DNA of 39,929 nucleotides from a virus. Made by a program: the position numbers and the translations under genes. This document shows positions 23,798-32,537 of the stretch, piece by piece; position 1 is the first letter of the stretch, and every line of letters begins with the position of its first letter. The notes under the pieces are model-generated. The model was given only the letters and a program-made list of their open reading frames with translations. It had not been told where the DNA came from and made no database searches. Where the stretch lies: positions 1-39,929 of the IMG/VR virus record IMGVR_UViG_3300022707_000821. One strand, written 5' to 3'.

Positions 23798-24139
23798 ATG
23801 GCAAGAACTGAAATCGTGGCTGTGGATCAATTACCCCACGCTATTAATAATATTTCTTTTGCGGCCGGTGATGCTGCTAATGGAATGTTTTTTAAAAACA
23901 ATGGCTTTAGAAAAGTAATTGTTAAAACTGGTGCTTCTGCATCTACCACCTTAACTATTAAATCGGTGACTGATAACAACAGGCGTACCGGTGATATAGT
24001 TATTACTTTAGGAGCTAGTGAAGTTTGGGAATCATCATTCTTTGAGCAAGCTTTATTTAATAACGGCGGTAATGTCGATATTGATATTGTTAGTGACACC
24101 GATGTTGAAATTGCAGTTGTAAATCAGAAATTAAATTAA
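23798..24139 (+). CDS. Small beta-rich structural protein, 113 aa
   Basis: AAAAGGAAAG precedes the ATG. It is almost all beta (VIVKTGASASTTLTIKSVTD, GDIVITLGASEVWES, GNVDIDIVSDTDVEIAVV), like small jelly-roll virion proteins. The capsid-associated protein at 14600 has a similar flavour. It lies between tail terminator and tail tube genes. Possibly a decoration protein of tail or head; not certain. Confidence 0.55.
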   Translation: MARTEIVAVDQLPHAINNISFAAGDAANGMFFKNNGFRKVIVKTGASASTTLTIKSVTDNNRRTGDIVITLGASEVWESSFFEQALFNNGGNVDIDIVSDTDVEIAVVNQKLN

Positions 24140-24163
24140 TACTTTTTTAAAAAGGGGTCAGAA

Positions 24164-24595
24164 ATGGCATGTGGAAAAGGTTCAGCGGGTTATAAAGGTA
24201 AGCCGTTTATTTCAACCGATGGGGGAGTTATTTTTTTAACAGTATCAGCCGCTAAGGATATGAGCTTAACAAAAAATATGTCTCCAATCGATGTTACAAA
24301 TTTTGATGGCGTTGATGGATGGAAAGAATTCATTGAAGGTCTTAAAGAGTGGTCAGCTTCCGTAGAAAATATATACCTTGAAGCGGATGCAGGTCAAGAA
24401 GCTATTTTAGGCGGTATCACAGAAGGTACTGAACTTGTATTCCAGTATCGACCAAGAGACGAAAGCGGCGCTAAGTTTTTCCAAGGTTCTGTTTTTGTTA
24501 ATGAATGGAATTTGACAAACGCTTTAGAAGATGCGGTAACGGTTTCCATGAGTTTGACAGGTTGCGGTAAACCTCAAACTTTAACTTTACCATAA
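24164..24595 (+). CDS. Major tail tube protein (TP901-1-like), 143 aa
   Basis: AAGGGG lies before the ATG. The protein has the tail-tube pattern: FLTVSAAKDMSLTKN, then IDVTNFDGVDGWKEFIEGLKEWSASVENIYLE, then a beta C-terminus ending VTVSMSLTGCG. 'D.T..d...w.e.i.g..~ws.s' is the family core. It polymerises around the tape measure to make the tail tube. It is followed by the frameshifted chaperone genes, the standard order in siphophages. Confidence 0.85.
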   Translation: MACGKGSAGYKGKPFISTDGGVIFLTVSAAKDMSLTKNMSPIDVTNFDGVDGWKEFIEGLKEWSASVENIYLEADAGQEAILGGITEGTELVFQYRPRDESGAKFFQGSVFVNEWNLTNALEDAVTVSMSLTGCGKPQTLTLP

Positions 24596-24622
24596 TTTAA
24601 ACAACAACTGAAAGGAAATTAA

Positions 24623-24997
24623 ATGGCTAGTATTCAATTAGATAAACCAAGACGCTTAAAGTTTGGCTTCAATGCAATGGAGCATTTGAAGCTACACTTT
24701 GGGTTTAAGAATCCCATGCAAGCATTTGTAGAAATGGAGGAAGGGGATGTTTCAATATTAAAAGCAATCCTAGAATCTTGTTTAGTTGGTGACAATGACG
24801 GATTGAATTCTGTTTTGATTGGCGATCTCATGGATAATTATCTTGATCAATTTGGACTTGATAAATTTCAGGAAGTTCTCAAAGTCGCTATTGAAGAAAG
24901 CGCTTGGTTTAGAGCTGCAAAAAAGCAAGCAGCCAAGGCAGAGAAGGAAGCGAAAGCGAACAAGAAGAAAGCAGAGAAGTTGACCTTGGCGAAGTAA
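24623..24997 (+). CDS. Tail assembly chaperone G, 124 aa (frame 0)
   Basis: GAAAGGAAATTAA precedes the ATG. RLKFGFNAMEHLKLHFG near residues 11-27 is a common start of this chaperone family. The C-terminal region is lysine/alanine-rich. It sits between tail tube and tape measure with a slip site at 24919-24925 giving a longer GT-type product. By analogy with lambda G/GT it coats the tape measure and recruits tube subunits. Confidence 0.85.
   Translation: MASIQLDKPRRLKFGFNAMEHLKLHFGFKNPMQAFVEMEEGDVSILKAILESCLVGDNDGLNSVLIGDLMDNYLDQFGLDKFQEVLKVAIEESAWFRAAKKQAAKAEKEAKANKKKAEKLTLAK
24919..24925 (+). promoter_or_regulatory. Slippery heptamer A AAA AAG for -1 frameshift
   Basis: Frame 0 reads GCA AAA AAG, so A AAA AAG is in register for a -1 slip, the same heptamer used by dnaX. 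Frame -1 is open from 24913 through 25374 and has no ribosome site at its nominal TTG start (25030). This is the conserved tail-chaperone frameshift. Confidence 0.85.
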
Positions 24998-25374
24998 TAG
25001 CACAGTTTAAAGAGGTTTTTGTCGTTGAATTGGGTGGTAATCCTTTGGAGTTTGGGGATTACACACCACATGAAATTAATTTACTTGTTAAGGCTAAGGA
25101 AAATGATTGGCGTATTAGAATGCAAGAAAAAGCTTGGTTTATTTCTTGGATTACCGCGCCTCATGTCAAAAAACCTTTAAAACCTAAACAGATATTTGAT
25201 TATGACAAAATCAAAATAGATGATGAAAAAGATGAGTATGAAAAGTTTGAAGATATGTTCATGAGTAAAGAAGAAAAAAATAAAAAGATGAGTGAAACTA
25301 TTACTAAAAAGTTAATAGAAATTAACGAGAGAAAAAAACAAGATGGCGACAAAATCCCTATTAGTAATACTTGA
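24925..25374 (+). CDS. Tail assembly chaperone T extension (GT fusion about 250 aa)
   Basis: Frame -1 after the slip at 24919-24925. Reading starts ASSQGREGSESEQEESREV, an acidic serine-rich linker, then LGEVIAQFKEVFVVELGG and PLEFGDYTPHEINLLVKAKE. The C-terminal half is charged helix. It would be made only as a fusion to the first 101 residues of G. It overlaps the tape measure start by 32 bases. The position and layout match lambda GT. Confidence 0.85.
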   Translation, partial: ASSQGREGSESEQEESREVDLGEVIAQFKEVFVVELGGNPLEFGDYTPHEINLLVKAKENDWRIRMQEKAWFISWITAPHVKKPLKPKQIFDYDKIKIDDEKDEYEKFEDMFMSKEEKNKKMSETITKKLIEINERKKQDGDKIPISNT

Positions 25375-27619
25375 TTTAAATATCAAAGGATTTAGCAAGA
25401 GTTTAAAGATAGCTACAAAGCAAATGTCTGTTTCCATGAAAAAAATGGGGGCTTCTGTCTCTTCTCTTGGGAAGTCTCTTTCTGCTTCAATAACTCTTCC
25501 CGCAACAATTGCTGGAGTAGCAATGATAAAGCTTGCCAGTGATGCGGATGAGGTTAATAATAAATTTAATGAAATCTTTCAGAAGTCAGCAAAGCAAACA
25601 GGTAAAGAGCTTAATAAATTAGCTAAGTCAGTAGGTAGGAACTCTACATCATTAAAAGAGTTCGCCGGTGACATGGGCGGTATTCTTTCATCCATGCAAT
25701 TCACTGACGCGGAAGCAGGGGTATTATCATCAAGTATGATCAAGCTTGGTATTGATGTGGCCAGTTTTAGAAATAAATCTGACGCACAAGTAATCAATGC
25801 CTTTTCAAGTGCTTTAGTTGGTGAGCGTGAAGCCCTTAAATCATTGGGTGTCTCTATCCTTGACGCGGATGTCAAGCAAGAAGCCTTTAGACTTGGACTT
25901 TCAAAAGGTAAGGGGGCATTAACCAAGAGAGCTACAGTATTAGCAACTGTAAGCCTATTGCAACAAAGATTTTCAAAAGATGCCGGTGATGCTATAAGAA
26001 CACAAGACGGATTCGCGAACACATTAAAAAAGTTTAATTCAACATTAAAAACAATGGGTGAAACTTTCGGCAAATTAATATTGCCTGTCGCTTTAAAGTT
26101 TTTAAATGTACTTATACCAATGATTGAAAAGCTTACTAGTTTAGATACGACCACACAAGCTTGGGTTTTAGGACTTATTGCCGCTGCCGCTGCTCTTGGC
26201 CCTGTCTTAATTGCCATTGGTGCAATGTCCACAGGTCTAGGAATATTACTACCAGTACTTGGAACTATTGCAACGGCCTTTATTACAATATTAGCCCCTC
26301 TTGCATTGGTTGGGGTTGCTGTTATTTCTGTGATTGGTGCATGGGATGATTTGCTTGAAGGTGGAAAAATATTATGGAGAGGCCTTATATCGATCTTTGA
26401 TACCGGTGGTAGTTCGATTCTAGATATATTTATATTCCCATTTAAAACAGGATTCAAGCTTATCAAAGCGGCGTATGATAACTTCGGACTTATCAGCCAA
26501 ACATTTGTTCAAACGGTTTTAGATATCCTTGTAAACCTTCCAATCAAGATGGCTAAAGCAGTTGTCCAGCCCTTTGTAAATAGAATGAATGAAATGCTGG
26601 GTTTGTATAACAAGGTCGCCAAAGAGCTTGGCTTGACTGTTTTTGATATAGACCCATTTAAAAACTTCATTCCAGATGTAGAAGTTACATTTGACGATAT
26701 GAAAGAAATTAGTCTTAGTGCTTTTGATTTTACCAAAGATCAAGCAGAGGCCCTTTTTGATACGCTTGCTATTTCTGGTTCTCAGGCAATGGATAATTTT
26801 CAAAGAAATTGGTCTAACGGATTGAAGAAAATTGGATTAGATACCGATTCATTACAAAATAAATTTAAAAACCTATTTGGCGCGGGGCCATCGGGCACGG
26901 CCCCCGCTGGAGATGCAGCACCGGAAAAAGGGGGAGGCGTTGCAGAAATAACACAACAGGAAGTAGGCAAAGGCAATGTACAAAAAATTGATGATAGTAA
27001 AACAGCCCTTCAATCATTCTTTGCGGAGTCTCAAAATATTTCCGGTCAAGTTGATGAGATGTGGGCCAATACATTTACAAATTTTGCAGATGGTGCAAGT
27101 CAATCTTTTGCAGGTGCTTTAGTAGAAGGCGAAAACCTAGCTGAATCAATGAAAAAATTAATGCAAGATATGGTAAAAGATATCATAGCGCAATTAATTA
27201 AGATGGGTATTCAATGGGTTATATCATCGGCTATGGCATCAAGCGCAAGCGCCGCACAGACCGCAACAGTAGTTACAAACAACTCTTTACAAGCTGGTTC
27301 AGGTGCGGCAGCCTCACAAGCTTCAATTCCAATTGTAGGCCCTATCTTGGCCTTAGCTGCAATGGGTGCAATGATTGCCGCTGTCGGTGCTTTAAGTGGA
27401 GATATTGCGCTTGCTAATGGTGGTATTACGACAGGCCCAACAAGGGCTTTAATTGGTGAAGCAGGACAAGAGGCCGTTATACCATTAGATAAGCTTGACG
27501 GCATGATGGGAGCAAGAGAGCAAACTATTATAATGAATTTAGATGGCCGATTAATAGCAAGGTCAGTAATAAAAAATGCACCAAAAGAAATTAGACTAGC
27601 AACAGGAGTATTAATGTAA
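25343..27619 (+). CDS. Tape measure protein, 758 aa
   Basis: The longest tail protein after the display fusion. It is helical and alanine-rich. A hydrophobic block lies at about residues 272-333 (WVLGLIAAAAALGPVLIAIG and following), and a C-terminal element AGQEAVIPLDKL near 706-717 is widespread in tape measure proteins. The N-terminal 60 residues (FSKSLKIATKQMSVSMKKMG) match the common 'a.k.m....k.mg' opening. It sets tail length and leads DNA entry. By the usual 1.5 angstroms per residue it suggests a tail of roughly 110 nm. Confidence 0.93.
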   Translation: MATKSLLVILDLNIKGFSKSLKIATKQMSVSMKKMGASVSSLGKSLSASITLPATIAGVAMIKLASDADEVNNKFNEIFQKSAKQTGKELNKLAKSVGRNSTSLKEFAGDMGGILSSMQFTDAEAGVLSSSMIKLGIDVASFRNKSDAQVINAFSSALVGEREALKSLGVSILDADVKQEAFRLGLSKGKGALTKRATVLATVSLLQQRFSKDAGDAIRTQDGFANTLKKFNSTLKTMGETFGKLILPVALKFLNVLIPMIEKLTSLDTTTQAWVLGLIAAAAALGPVLIAIGAMSTGLGILLPVLGTIATAFITILAPLALVGVAVISVIGAWDDLLEGGKILWRGLISIFDTGGSSILDIFIFPFKTGFKLIKAAYDNFGLISQTFVQTVLDILVNLPIKMAKAVVQPFVNRMNEMLGLYNKVAKELGLTVFDIDPFKNFIPDVEVTFDDMKEISLSAFDFTKDQAEALFDTLAISGSQAMDNFQRNWSNGLKKIGLDTDSLQNKFKNLFGAGPSGTAPAGDAAPEKGGGVAEITQQEVGKGNVQKIDDSKTALQSFFAESQNISGQVDEMWANTFTNFADGASQSFAGALVEGENLAESMKKLMQDMVKDIIAQLIKMGIQWVISSAMASSASAAQTATVVTNNSLQAGSGAAASQASIPIVGPILALAAMGAMIAAVGALSGDIALANGGITTGPTRALIGEAGQEAVIPLDKLDGMMGAREQTIIMNLDGRLIARSVIKNAPKEIRLATGVLM

Positions 27620-28206
27620 TGGCAAACCAAAGAAATACAATAGCAAGAAATACAACAGGAAACATCATAGAAATATTTGTGGCTAATAGCTCAGGTAAAG
27701 GCGTTACAGGCATTTTAAATACTGCCGTTAATTTAAGAGCATGGCAAAGAGGAAAGGCAGGCGCAAGCGTTACAGCTAACCCAGTAGCGGGAACCATAGA
27801 TATATTTTTATCTAATGGTTGGATTGAAGTCGATGCCGTTAATCTTGCAGGTCTATATCAATATTCGATACCTAATGCATTGCTACAAATAGCAGCCACA
27901 GAGATAGATTTATTATTTGATTTTACTTCTGGTACTGCAAATAATGTTTTAGTTGAGATTACTATGACAGCCGTTCCATTATTTACAGGCGTTCAGGTTT
28001 CGGCCGATGGTTGGGACGCTTTACCGGTTGAAGGCTTTACAGCATTAGAAGCATTTAAATTGCTCTGCTCTGTTGCAATGGGTGAGACCACCGGCGCGGA
28101 AGGATCGAAAACAATATTTACAGCACTTGGAGATAATATTATACCAAGAGTAGAAAGCACTAGTTCAGATGAAAAGAATAGAACCCTTGTTAAGTTGCTC
28201 CCATAA
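27619..28206 (+). CDS. Baseplate/tail-tip accessory protein, 195 aa
   Basis: Begins on the last A of the tape measure stop, with GGAG 12 bases earlier. The N-terminal 110 residues form a beta-rich Ig- or BppU-N-like module: IIEIFVANSSGKGVTG, then AVNLRAWQRGKAG, then WIEVDAVNLAGLYQYSIP ('vd..~~pGlY.~~iP' is a phage-tail hallmark). The rest is helical (EAFKLLCSVAMGE). It probably sits at the tail tip. The assignment is moderately firm. Confidence 0.6.
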   Translation: MANQRNTIARNTTGNIIEIFVANSSGKGVTGILNTAVNLRAWQRGKAGASVTANPVAGTIDIFLSNGWIEVDAVNLAGLYQYSIPNALLQIAATEIDLLFDFTSGTANNVLVEITMTAVPLFTGVQVSADGWDALPVEGFTALEAFKLLCSVAMGETTGAEGSKTIFTALGDNIIPRVESTSSDEKNRTLVKLLP

Positions 28207-29960
28207 TGTTTGATAGCCTTCATTTCGCAAGCAATCACTTTGCTAGTAAGCATTGGACTAAGGCCGGAAAGGGCCTAAAGCTTTTCACCATCGGTAAGTT
28301 TGGCCGATTGGGGAACCTACAGCCTAGCTCTTTGATTATTCAGCAGCACATGAACAACAGGAGTACGGCAAGCTTTACTTTAGTTGGTCTTGATGGCTAT
28401 AAGCCTTTAATCGGTGAAGAGGTTATCATTGAAAGCGCACCATGTAAAGGCGAACCATTTAAAAGAATATTTGCAGGACACATAAAAGATATTAATAGTT
28501 CTAATCTGTTATGTGATACCACGGTTTTTCATGAGGTAACATGTGTTGATTATAATGCTCTTTTAGATAAAAGGCTTGTGTTCCAAATATACGAGGATCA
28601 AACAGTTGCAAGCGTTATTGAAAAAATTCACCGTGATTTTCTAAATGGTGAAAACATAACTCTTGGAAATGTTGATACAGGAAATATTAAAATAAAGAAA
28701 AGTGTTTTTAGTTATACAAAATGTTCAAAAGTTTTTAATGACATATCAACCCAAACGGGATTATTTTGGTTTATTGATTTCGATAGAGATTTACATTTCT
28801 TTCCAAGGTCAAAAAAATCAACCGAATTTTTCCTTAATGCTGATTGCTCATTTGTTAATATTGATACTAAAAAGTTTTGTGCTTATATAAATAATCAAAC
28901 ATGTAATGAAGGCATAAAACACGCCAACATTGTTGTAAATAGGCGATCTGATCAAGTAGTTAATGAGCAATTTATAATTGCCGGTAATGATGAAACAAAG
29001 CAAAGGCAAGAATCTTTTGTTGGTGATGGTGAAAGACAAGCATTCAGTCTAAAATATGAGATGTCACAGCTTAAAAAGGGCCTTGATGGTATTATTGCAG
29101 CCGATGCAATAACTTTAGATTCAGGCGGTGGCCCTGTAAATCAAACCGTAGCTTCAAGAGATGATAATGAAGACGGTGAACCAGTAGGGGCGCAATGGTA
29201 TTTTGAAAAAGGTAGCTATGAGATTGTACAAGATGATGGAGATACCCCGATTACATCGGCTGATACATTAAGAGTAAATTTCAAAGGTCTATATAAGGTT
29301 GTTGTAAAAAATAGAAATATATCCCCAACAATTGCAGACTATAGAAAGATTGAAAACACTTCTGGTTTATATCAAAATGTTGATGATGATGAATCAATTG
29401 AATCTAAAGCCTACGCTCAATCAATGGCAGACGGTTTAGTTAGAAAGTTTCAGCGCGGCCCCATTACGGTTAATTTCAGTACTGATATCTTAGTAATCAA
29501 TATTGGTGATGTTATAAGCGTAAATCTTCCCGACCATGATATAGATATGCCTAATGGATTTATTGTAAATGCAATTGGTATACAAGAAATTGAAAATAAG
29601 CTAATGAGGTTTAGCTATGAATTAATTTCCACAGAAAACCAAGGAGATTGGCAAGAATACTTTAGAAAGATTGAATTTTTTGGAAGACAGTTAAAATTAC
29701 GCGAACAACAAGAATTAGTTAATTCTGATACTGGAAATGAAGGGGTAGACCCAGAAACAGGGGAAGTAATTCAAATTATTACACAAACTTTTAAATCATC
29801 TTTAGGAATTGGTGATTTAAATGTTCAAGATAAAGGATATGACAGATGTATGGTACATTCTTTTGATCCTTTAGATGGCACGGAATTATTACCTAGTAGA
29901 ACATTTCATAATTATAATTTCCATTGTGTACCGGAAGTAGTGAGGCTTGGCTTAGTATGA
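28206..29960 (+). CDS. Baseplate hub / tail-associated protein, 584 aa
   Basis: TAATG-coupled. The domains resemble a gp27/Tal-type hub: strands IIQQHMNNRSTASFTLVG, an insertion with FAGHIKDINSS ('F.G.I.......'), VTCVDYNALLDKRLVFQIY, then ASVIEKIHRDFL and CSKVFNDISTQTGLFWFIDFDRDLHFF near 180-206 ('~~~~~L...sg~~w~~d....l~f~'). That order is typical of siphophage hub proteins. The C-terminal 100 residues carry other beta modules. It closes the tube and holds fibre proteins. Confidence 0.75.
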   Translation: MFDSLHFASNHFASKHWTKAGKGLKLFTIGKFGRLGNLQPSSLIIQQHMNNRSTASFTLVGLDGYKPLIGEEVIIESAPCKGEPFKRIFAGHIKDINSSNLLCDTTVFHEVTCVDYNALLDKRLVFQIYEDQTVASVIEKIHRDFLNGENITLGNVDTGNIKIKKSVFSYTKCSKVFNDISTQTGLFWFIDFDRDLHFFPRSKKSTEFFLNADCSFVNIDTKKFCAYINNQTCNEGIKHANIVVNRRSDQVVNEQFIIAGNDETKQRQESFVGDGERQAFSLKYEMSQLKKGLDGIIAADAITLDSGGGPVNQTVASRDDNEDGEPVGAQWYFEKGSYEIVQDDGDTPITSADTLRVNFKGLYKVVVKNRNISPTIADYRKIENTSGLYQNVDDDESIESKAYAQSMADGLVRKFQRGPITVNFSTDILVINIGDVISVNLPDHDIDMPNGFIVNAIGIQEIENKLMRFSYELISTENQGDWQEYFRKIEFFGRQLKLREQQELVNSDTGNEGVDPETGEVIQIITQTFKSSLGIGDLNVQDKGYDRCMVHSFDPLDGTELLPSRTFHNYNFHCVPEVVRLGLV

Positions 29961-30967
29961 TAAAAAAAATATTTAAACAGTCAGTAGGTGCAAAAGGTGA
30001 GTCAGTATTAATAAGGCTTTCCGATGGTCACAAAATAAGAGATAAGAACACTATTACTAATTTTGGTTTATCTGAATTAGCATTTAGTCTTTTAGATAAA
30101 TCATTGCCGCAATTTTATTTTGCTGTTGGTGATGACGACACGCTTCTTGATCCTGCTTTAGTTGCATTGCAAAACACTTTACAAAATGAAGTGTCTAGGC
30201 TACCCCCTACAAATGATATATCGGTTGAGCAGCAAACAGACGGGCATTATCAATTTATTTTAGAATCTATATTCTCAGTAAGAAACGATCCTAATTTATT
30301 ACAATCCCCAGCTATTACATTAAAAGAAATTGGTTTGTTTAATCGTGTAAAAGATGGTGTTATGTTTTCAAGATCAAAAAAAGAAACGCCTTTGACAATG
30401 GATTTTCAATCAAAATATAACGGCGCTTGGTTGGTTGATATCGGTATTGGTGATATAGTTTCAAATGGTGGTATTGTCAATGAGGGTTCAAGATTAATCT
30501 GTGAAGCCATGCGGAAACGGGATGAAGGTATTGATTATGAAAATCTTTATTATGGCGGCGCAGATAATACAGATAATTACATTTTACCGGCCCCCTTTGG
30601 CATAAATCTTATATCTTTAGGAACAGGTTCAGTAAGCCCAACTGTGGAAGATGTTGACCTTGTAGAGCCTTTAATTGAGTTTGACACAGAACCAACAATT
30701 ACAAACTTAGATTTAACAGGTGAAGGAACAGACCCGCTTTATAGACCTAAAGTAATCATTCAAAAATACATACCACCAAATACGGTTAATGTCGAAATAA
30801 CCGAGGCCGCATTATTTAATTCAAGATTTGTAAGAACATTTTCAGAACAAAATATTATACAAGAAAAAAGAACCATGTTTTCAAGAGTCATACTAGGCGA
30901 ACCAATACCGGCAAATGAAGAGGCAGTTTTAACATGGGAAATCACATTTAATAGGGCAGGCGAATAA
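29957..30967 (+). CDS. Baseplate/fibre protein with an internally duplicated domain, 336 aa
   Basis: The ATG at 29957 couples to the hub stop (ATGA). An upstream GTG is less likely. Two halves share a pattern. The first has FYFAVGDDDTLLDPALVALQ ... ITLKEIGLFNRVKDGVMFSR ... PLTMDFQ. The second has LISLGTGSVSPTVEDVDLVE ... VEITEAALFNSRFVRTF ... TMFSRVILGEPIPANEEAVL. 'E.gLFn...~~mfsR' with 'p~~.....~~~w.i' is common in siphophage baseplate/fibre proteins. An internal duplication is inferred. Confidence 0.65.
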   Translation: MIKKIFKQSVGAKGESVLIRLSDGHKIRDKNTITNFGLSELAFSLLDKSLPQFYFAVGDDDTLLDPALVALQNTLQNEVSRLPPTNDISVEQQTDGHYQFILESIFSVRNDPNLLQSPAITLKEIGLFNRVKDGVMFSRSKKETPLTMDFQSKYNGAWLVDIGIGDIVSNGGIVNEGSRLICEAMRKRDEGIDYENLYYGGADNTDNYILPAPFGINLISLGTGSVSPTVEDVDLVEPLIEFDTEPTITNLDLTGEGTDPLYRPKVIIQKYIPPNTVNVEITEAALFNSRFVRTFSEQNIIQEKRTMFSRVILGEPIPANEEAVLTWEITFNRAGE

Positions 30968-32118
30968 TGACAATAGATATTAATTTTGCGGAATTTGACA
31001 GGATTTACCCAACTCAAAAAGATATTGCCTTTGCTCCTTATAATGGGGTTAATTCAACAGAGCAAAACTTTACTAATAATCTAAATACTAGATACGCAAG
31101 AAATTATATTTTGCCTAATCTTGATGGTAACGGAGTACCAGAAACAGACGCGGGGTTTGTAATTACAGATGGTGGAGGGCTTAACTCAATAATTACAAGA
31201 GGCAGGTCTTACATACAAGGCAGATACTTTGAACTACTAACAGGCCCAGATTTTACCGTACCTTTAGATGATGATAGAGATACTTATATTTATTTACAAT
31301 TGCAGATTTCCGGAGTTGTTAATGATTCTCCACCGGCTCAATTTGTAACCGTTCCAGTTTTGCATGATGCAGACCACACCATTCAAATAAACGCTGTTTT
31401 GCTTGGAGCTGTTAGGACCGATACGGGAGTAATAACAAGCATTAGAGATTTTAGGCCGTCACCACATGAAGAATATATACCAGACATGAAATTTTGTGTA
31501 AGGTCTCTTAATACTGGACTTGAAGGCTTTGTACCTTTTAATACTTCTGAGCCAACCAGAACTTTAATTGATGATGCGATTACCAATACAGATGTAAAAA
31601 TTTGGCATCCCTTCAAGGTTCCAGATTGGGAAAATAATCAATTCAGGGTTGGCGGTTGGGTGTCTGTTGGCATGGGAGATTTATCCGGTGGTAGTGATGG
31701 GCAAGTTAATTTTACTGCAAGGATGTATATAAGAAATGGGGCGCAAGTTGTTTCTAATGCTTTTGGTGTTACCAAGACAATAGATGTTTTTGCCCAAGAA
31801 GATGAACAGAGTTCAATATTAACTTTCTATATGAGCATTGGGACAGGCTCCGTTATTACAGATTTATTTCTTTCTAATCTAGTCAAAGGAAGACAATTAG
31901 AATACGCCATTTCTTTTGAAATAAATTCAACTTCTGGTTCTATTAGTCCCACAGGCGATGAGATTGTTTTTCAAACATATCCTTTTAATTCTGATCTAAC
32001 AAAACAAATGGATAAACTATCTGATATTGACGGCAGCAGAACATTTATAACAGACTTTTTTAATACTGTTCAATCGGATGGTACATGGAGGATAAAAAGC
32101 ACTAAGACGGAATTCTAA
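30967..32118 (+). CDS. Tail fibre / baseplate protein, 383 aa
   Basis: TAATG-coupled. The N-terminus (INFAEFDRIYPTQKDIAF) and then SIITRGRSYIQGRYFELLTG with DDRDTYIYLQL resemble baseplate and fibre modules that describe a property then decorate. The middle and end are beta-rich. It is the last gene of the tail module; 43 bp then a membrane protein. A receptor-binding function is plausible but no receptor can be named. Confidence 0.6.
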   Translation: MTIDINFAEFDRIYPTQKDIAFAPYNGVNSTEQNFTNNLNTRYARNYILPNLDGNGVPETDAGFVITDGGGLNSIITRGRSYIQGRYFELLTGPDFTVPLDDDRDTYIYLQLQISGVVNDSPPAQFVTVPVLHDADHTIQINAVLLGAVRTDTGVITSIRDFRPSPHEEYIPDMKFCVRSLNTGLEGFVPFNTSEPTRTLIDDAITNTDVKIWHPFKVPDWENNQFRVGGWVSVGMGDLSGGSDGQVNFTARMYIRNGAQVVSNAFGVTKTIDVFAQEDEQSSILTFYMSIGTGSVITDLFLSNLVKGRQLEYAISFEINSTSGSISPTGDEIVFQTYPFNSDLTKQMDKLSDIDGSRTFITDFFNTVQSDGTWRIKSTKTEF

Positions 32119-32141
32119 TAAAGTATAGACTTAAATACAAT
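32113..32141 (+). promoter_or_regulatory. Weak candidate promoter before gene 32162
   Basis: TTCTAA (32113-32118), a 17-bp spacer and TACAAT (32136-32141). The -35 is poor, but the only gap in the tail-to-membrane-protein junction lies here. Low confidence. Confidence 0.25.
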
Positions 32142-32161
32142 AGTTTACGGATGATTAAAGA

Positions 32162-32536
32162 ATGAATATTATTGGACTGAGTGGTGAGCAAATAGTAATG
32201 CTTTTGACGGGATTAGGAGCATTTTTAACAGTTTATAAAACCGGTAGTGCTATACTAAAATCAAGGAAGACTAAGAAAGAAAAACAATTTAATGATAAAG
32301 TAAATAAGATTGTTGAGTTGCAATTAATAGAATATCACAAAGAGGAAATCAGCCTTAGAGATATGAGAAAAAGAGAGTATGAAAAAAAGTTTGATGATCA
32401 TACACAGGAAGTAGATAAATTTATTTCAAAGCTTGCTGATAACGAAGCAAGAGAAAACAAAATGGAGCTAGATATTAATAATCTAGGAAATAAAATAGTT
32501 AACCTTAACCAAAGATTTGAAGACCAAAGGAAATGA
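32162..32536 (+). CDS. Membrane-anchored coiled-coil protein, 124 aa
   Basis: One hydrophobic helix at about residues 10-26 (QIVMLLTGLGAFLTVYK) is followed by a long charged coiled coil with KKE/KxL heptads to the C-terminus. There is no cleavage motif, so it is likely a type II or tail-anchored single-pass protein with a cytoplasmic coil. A phage holin with one helix or a membrane partner of the receiver protein encoded next (2 bp away) are both possible. No family was matched. Confidence 0.6.
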   Translation: MNIIGLSGEQIVMLLTGLGAFLTVYKTGSAILKSRKTKKEKQFNDKVNKIVELQLIEYHKEEISLRDMRKREYEKKFDDHTQEVDKFISKLADNEARENKMELDINNLGNKIVNLNQRFEDQRK

Positions 32537-32537
32537 A

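Noticed and set aside
25579-26466. 295-aa minus-strand frame
   Set aside because: A shadow of the tape measure gene; it lacks a ribosome site and reads against the uniform + strand direction.
29924-29957. Longer start for the baseplate gene at 29957
   Set aside because: The upstream GTG lacks a ribosome site, and ATGA coupling at 29957 is the pattern of this genome.
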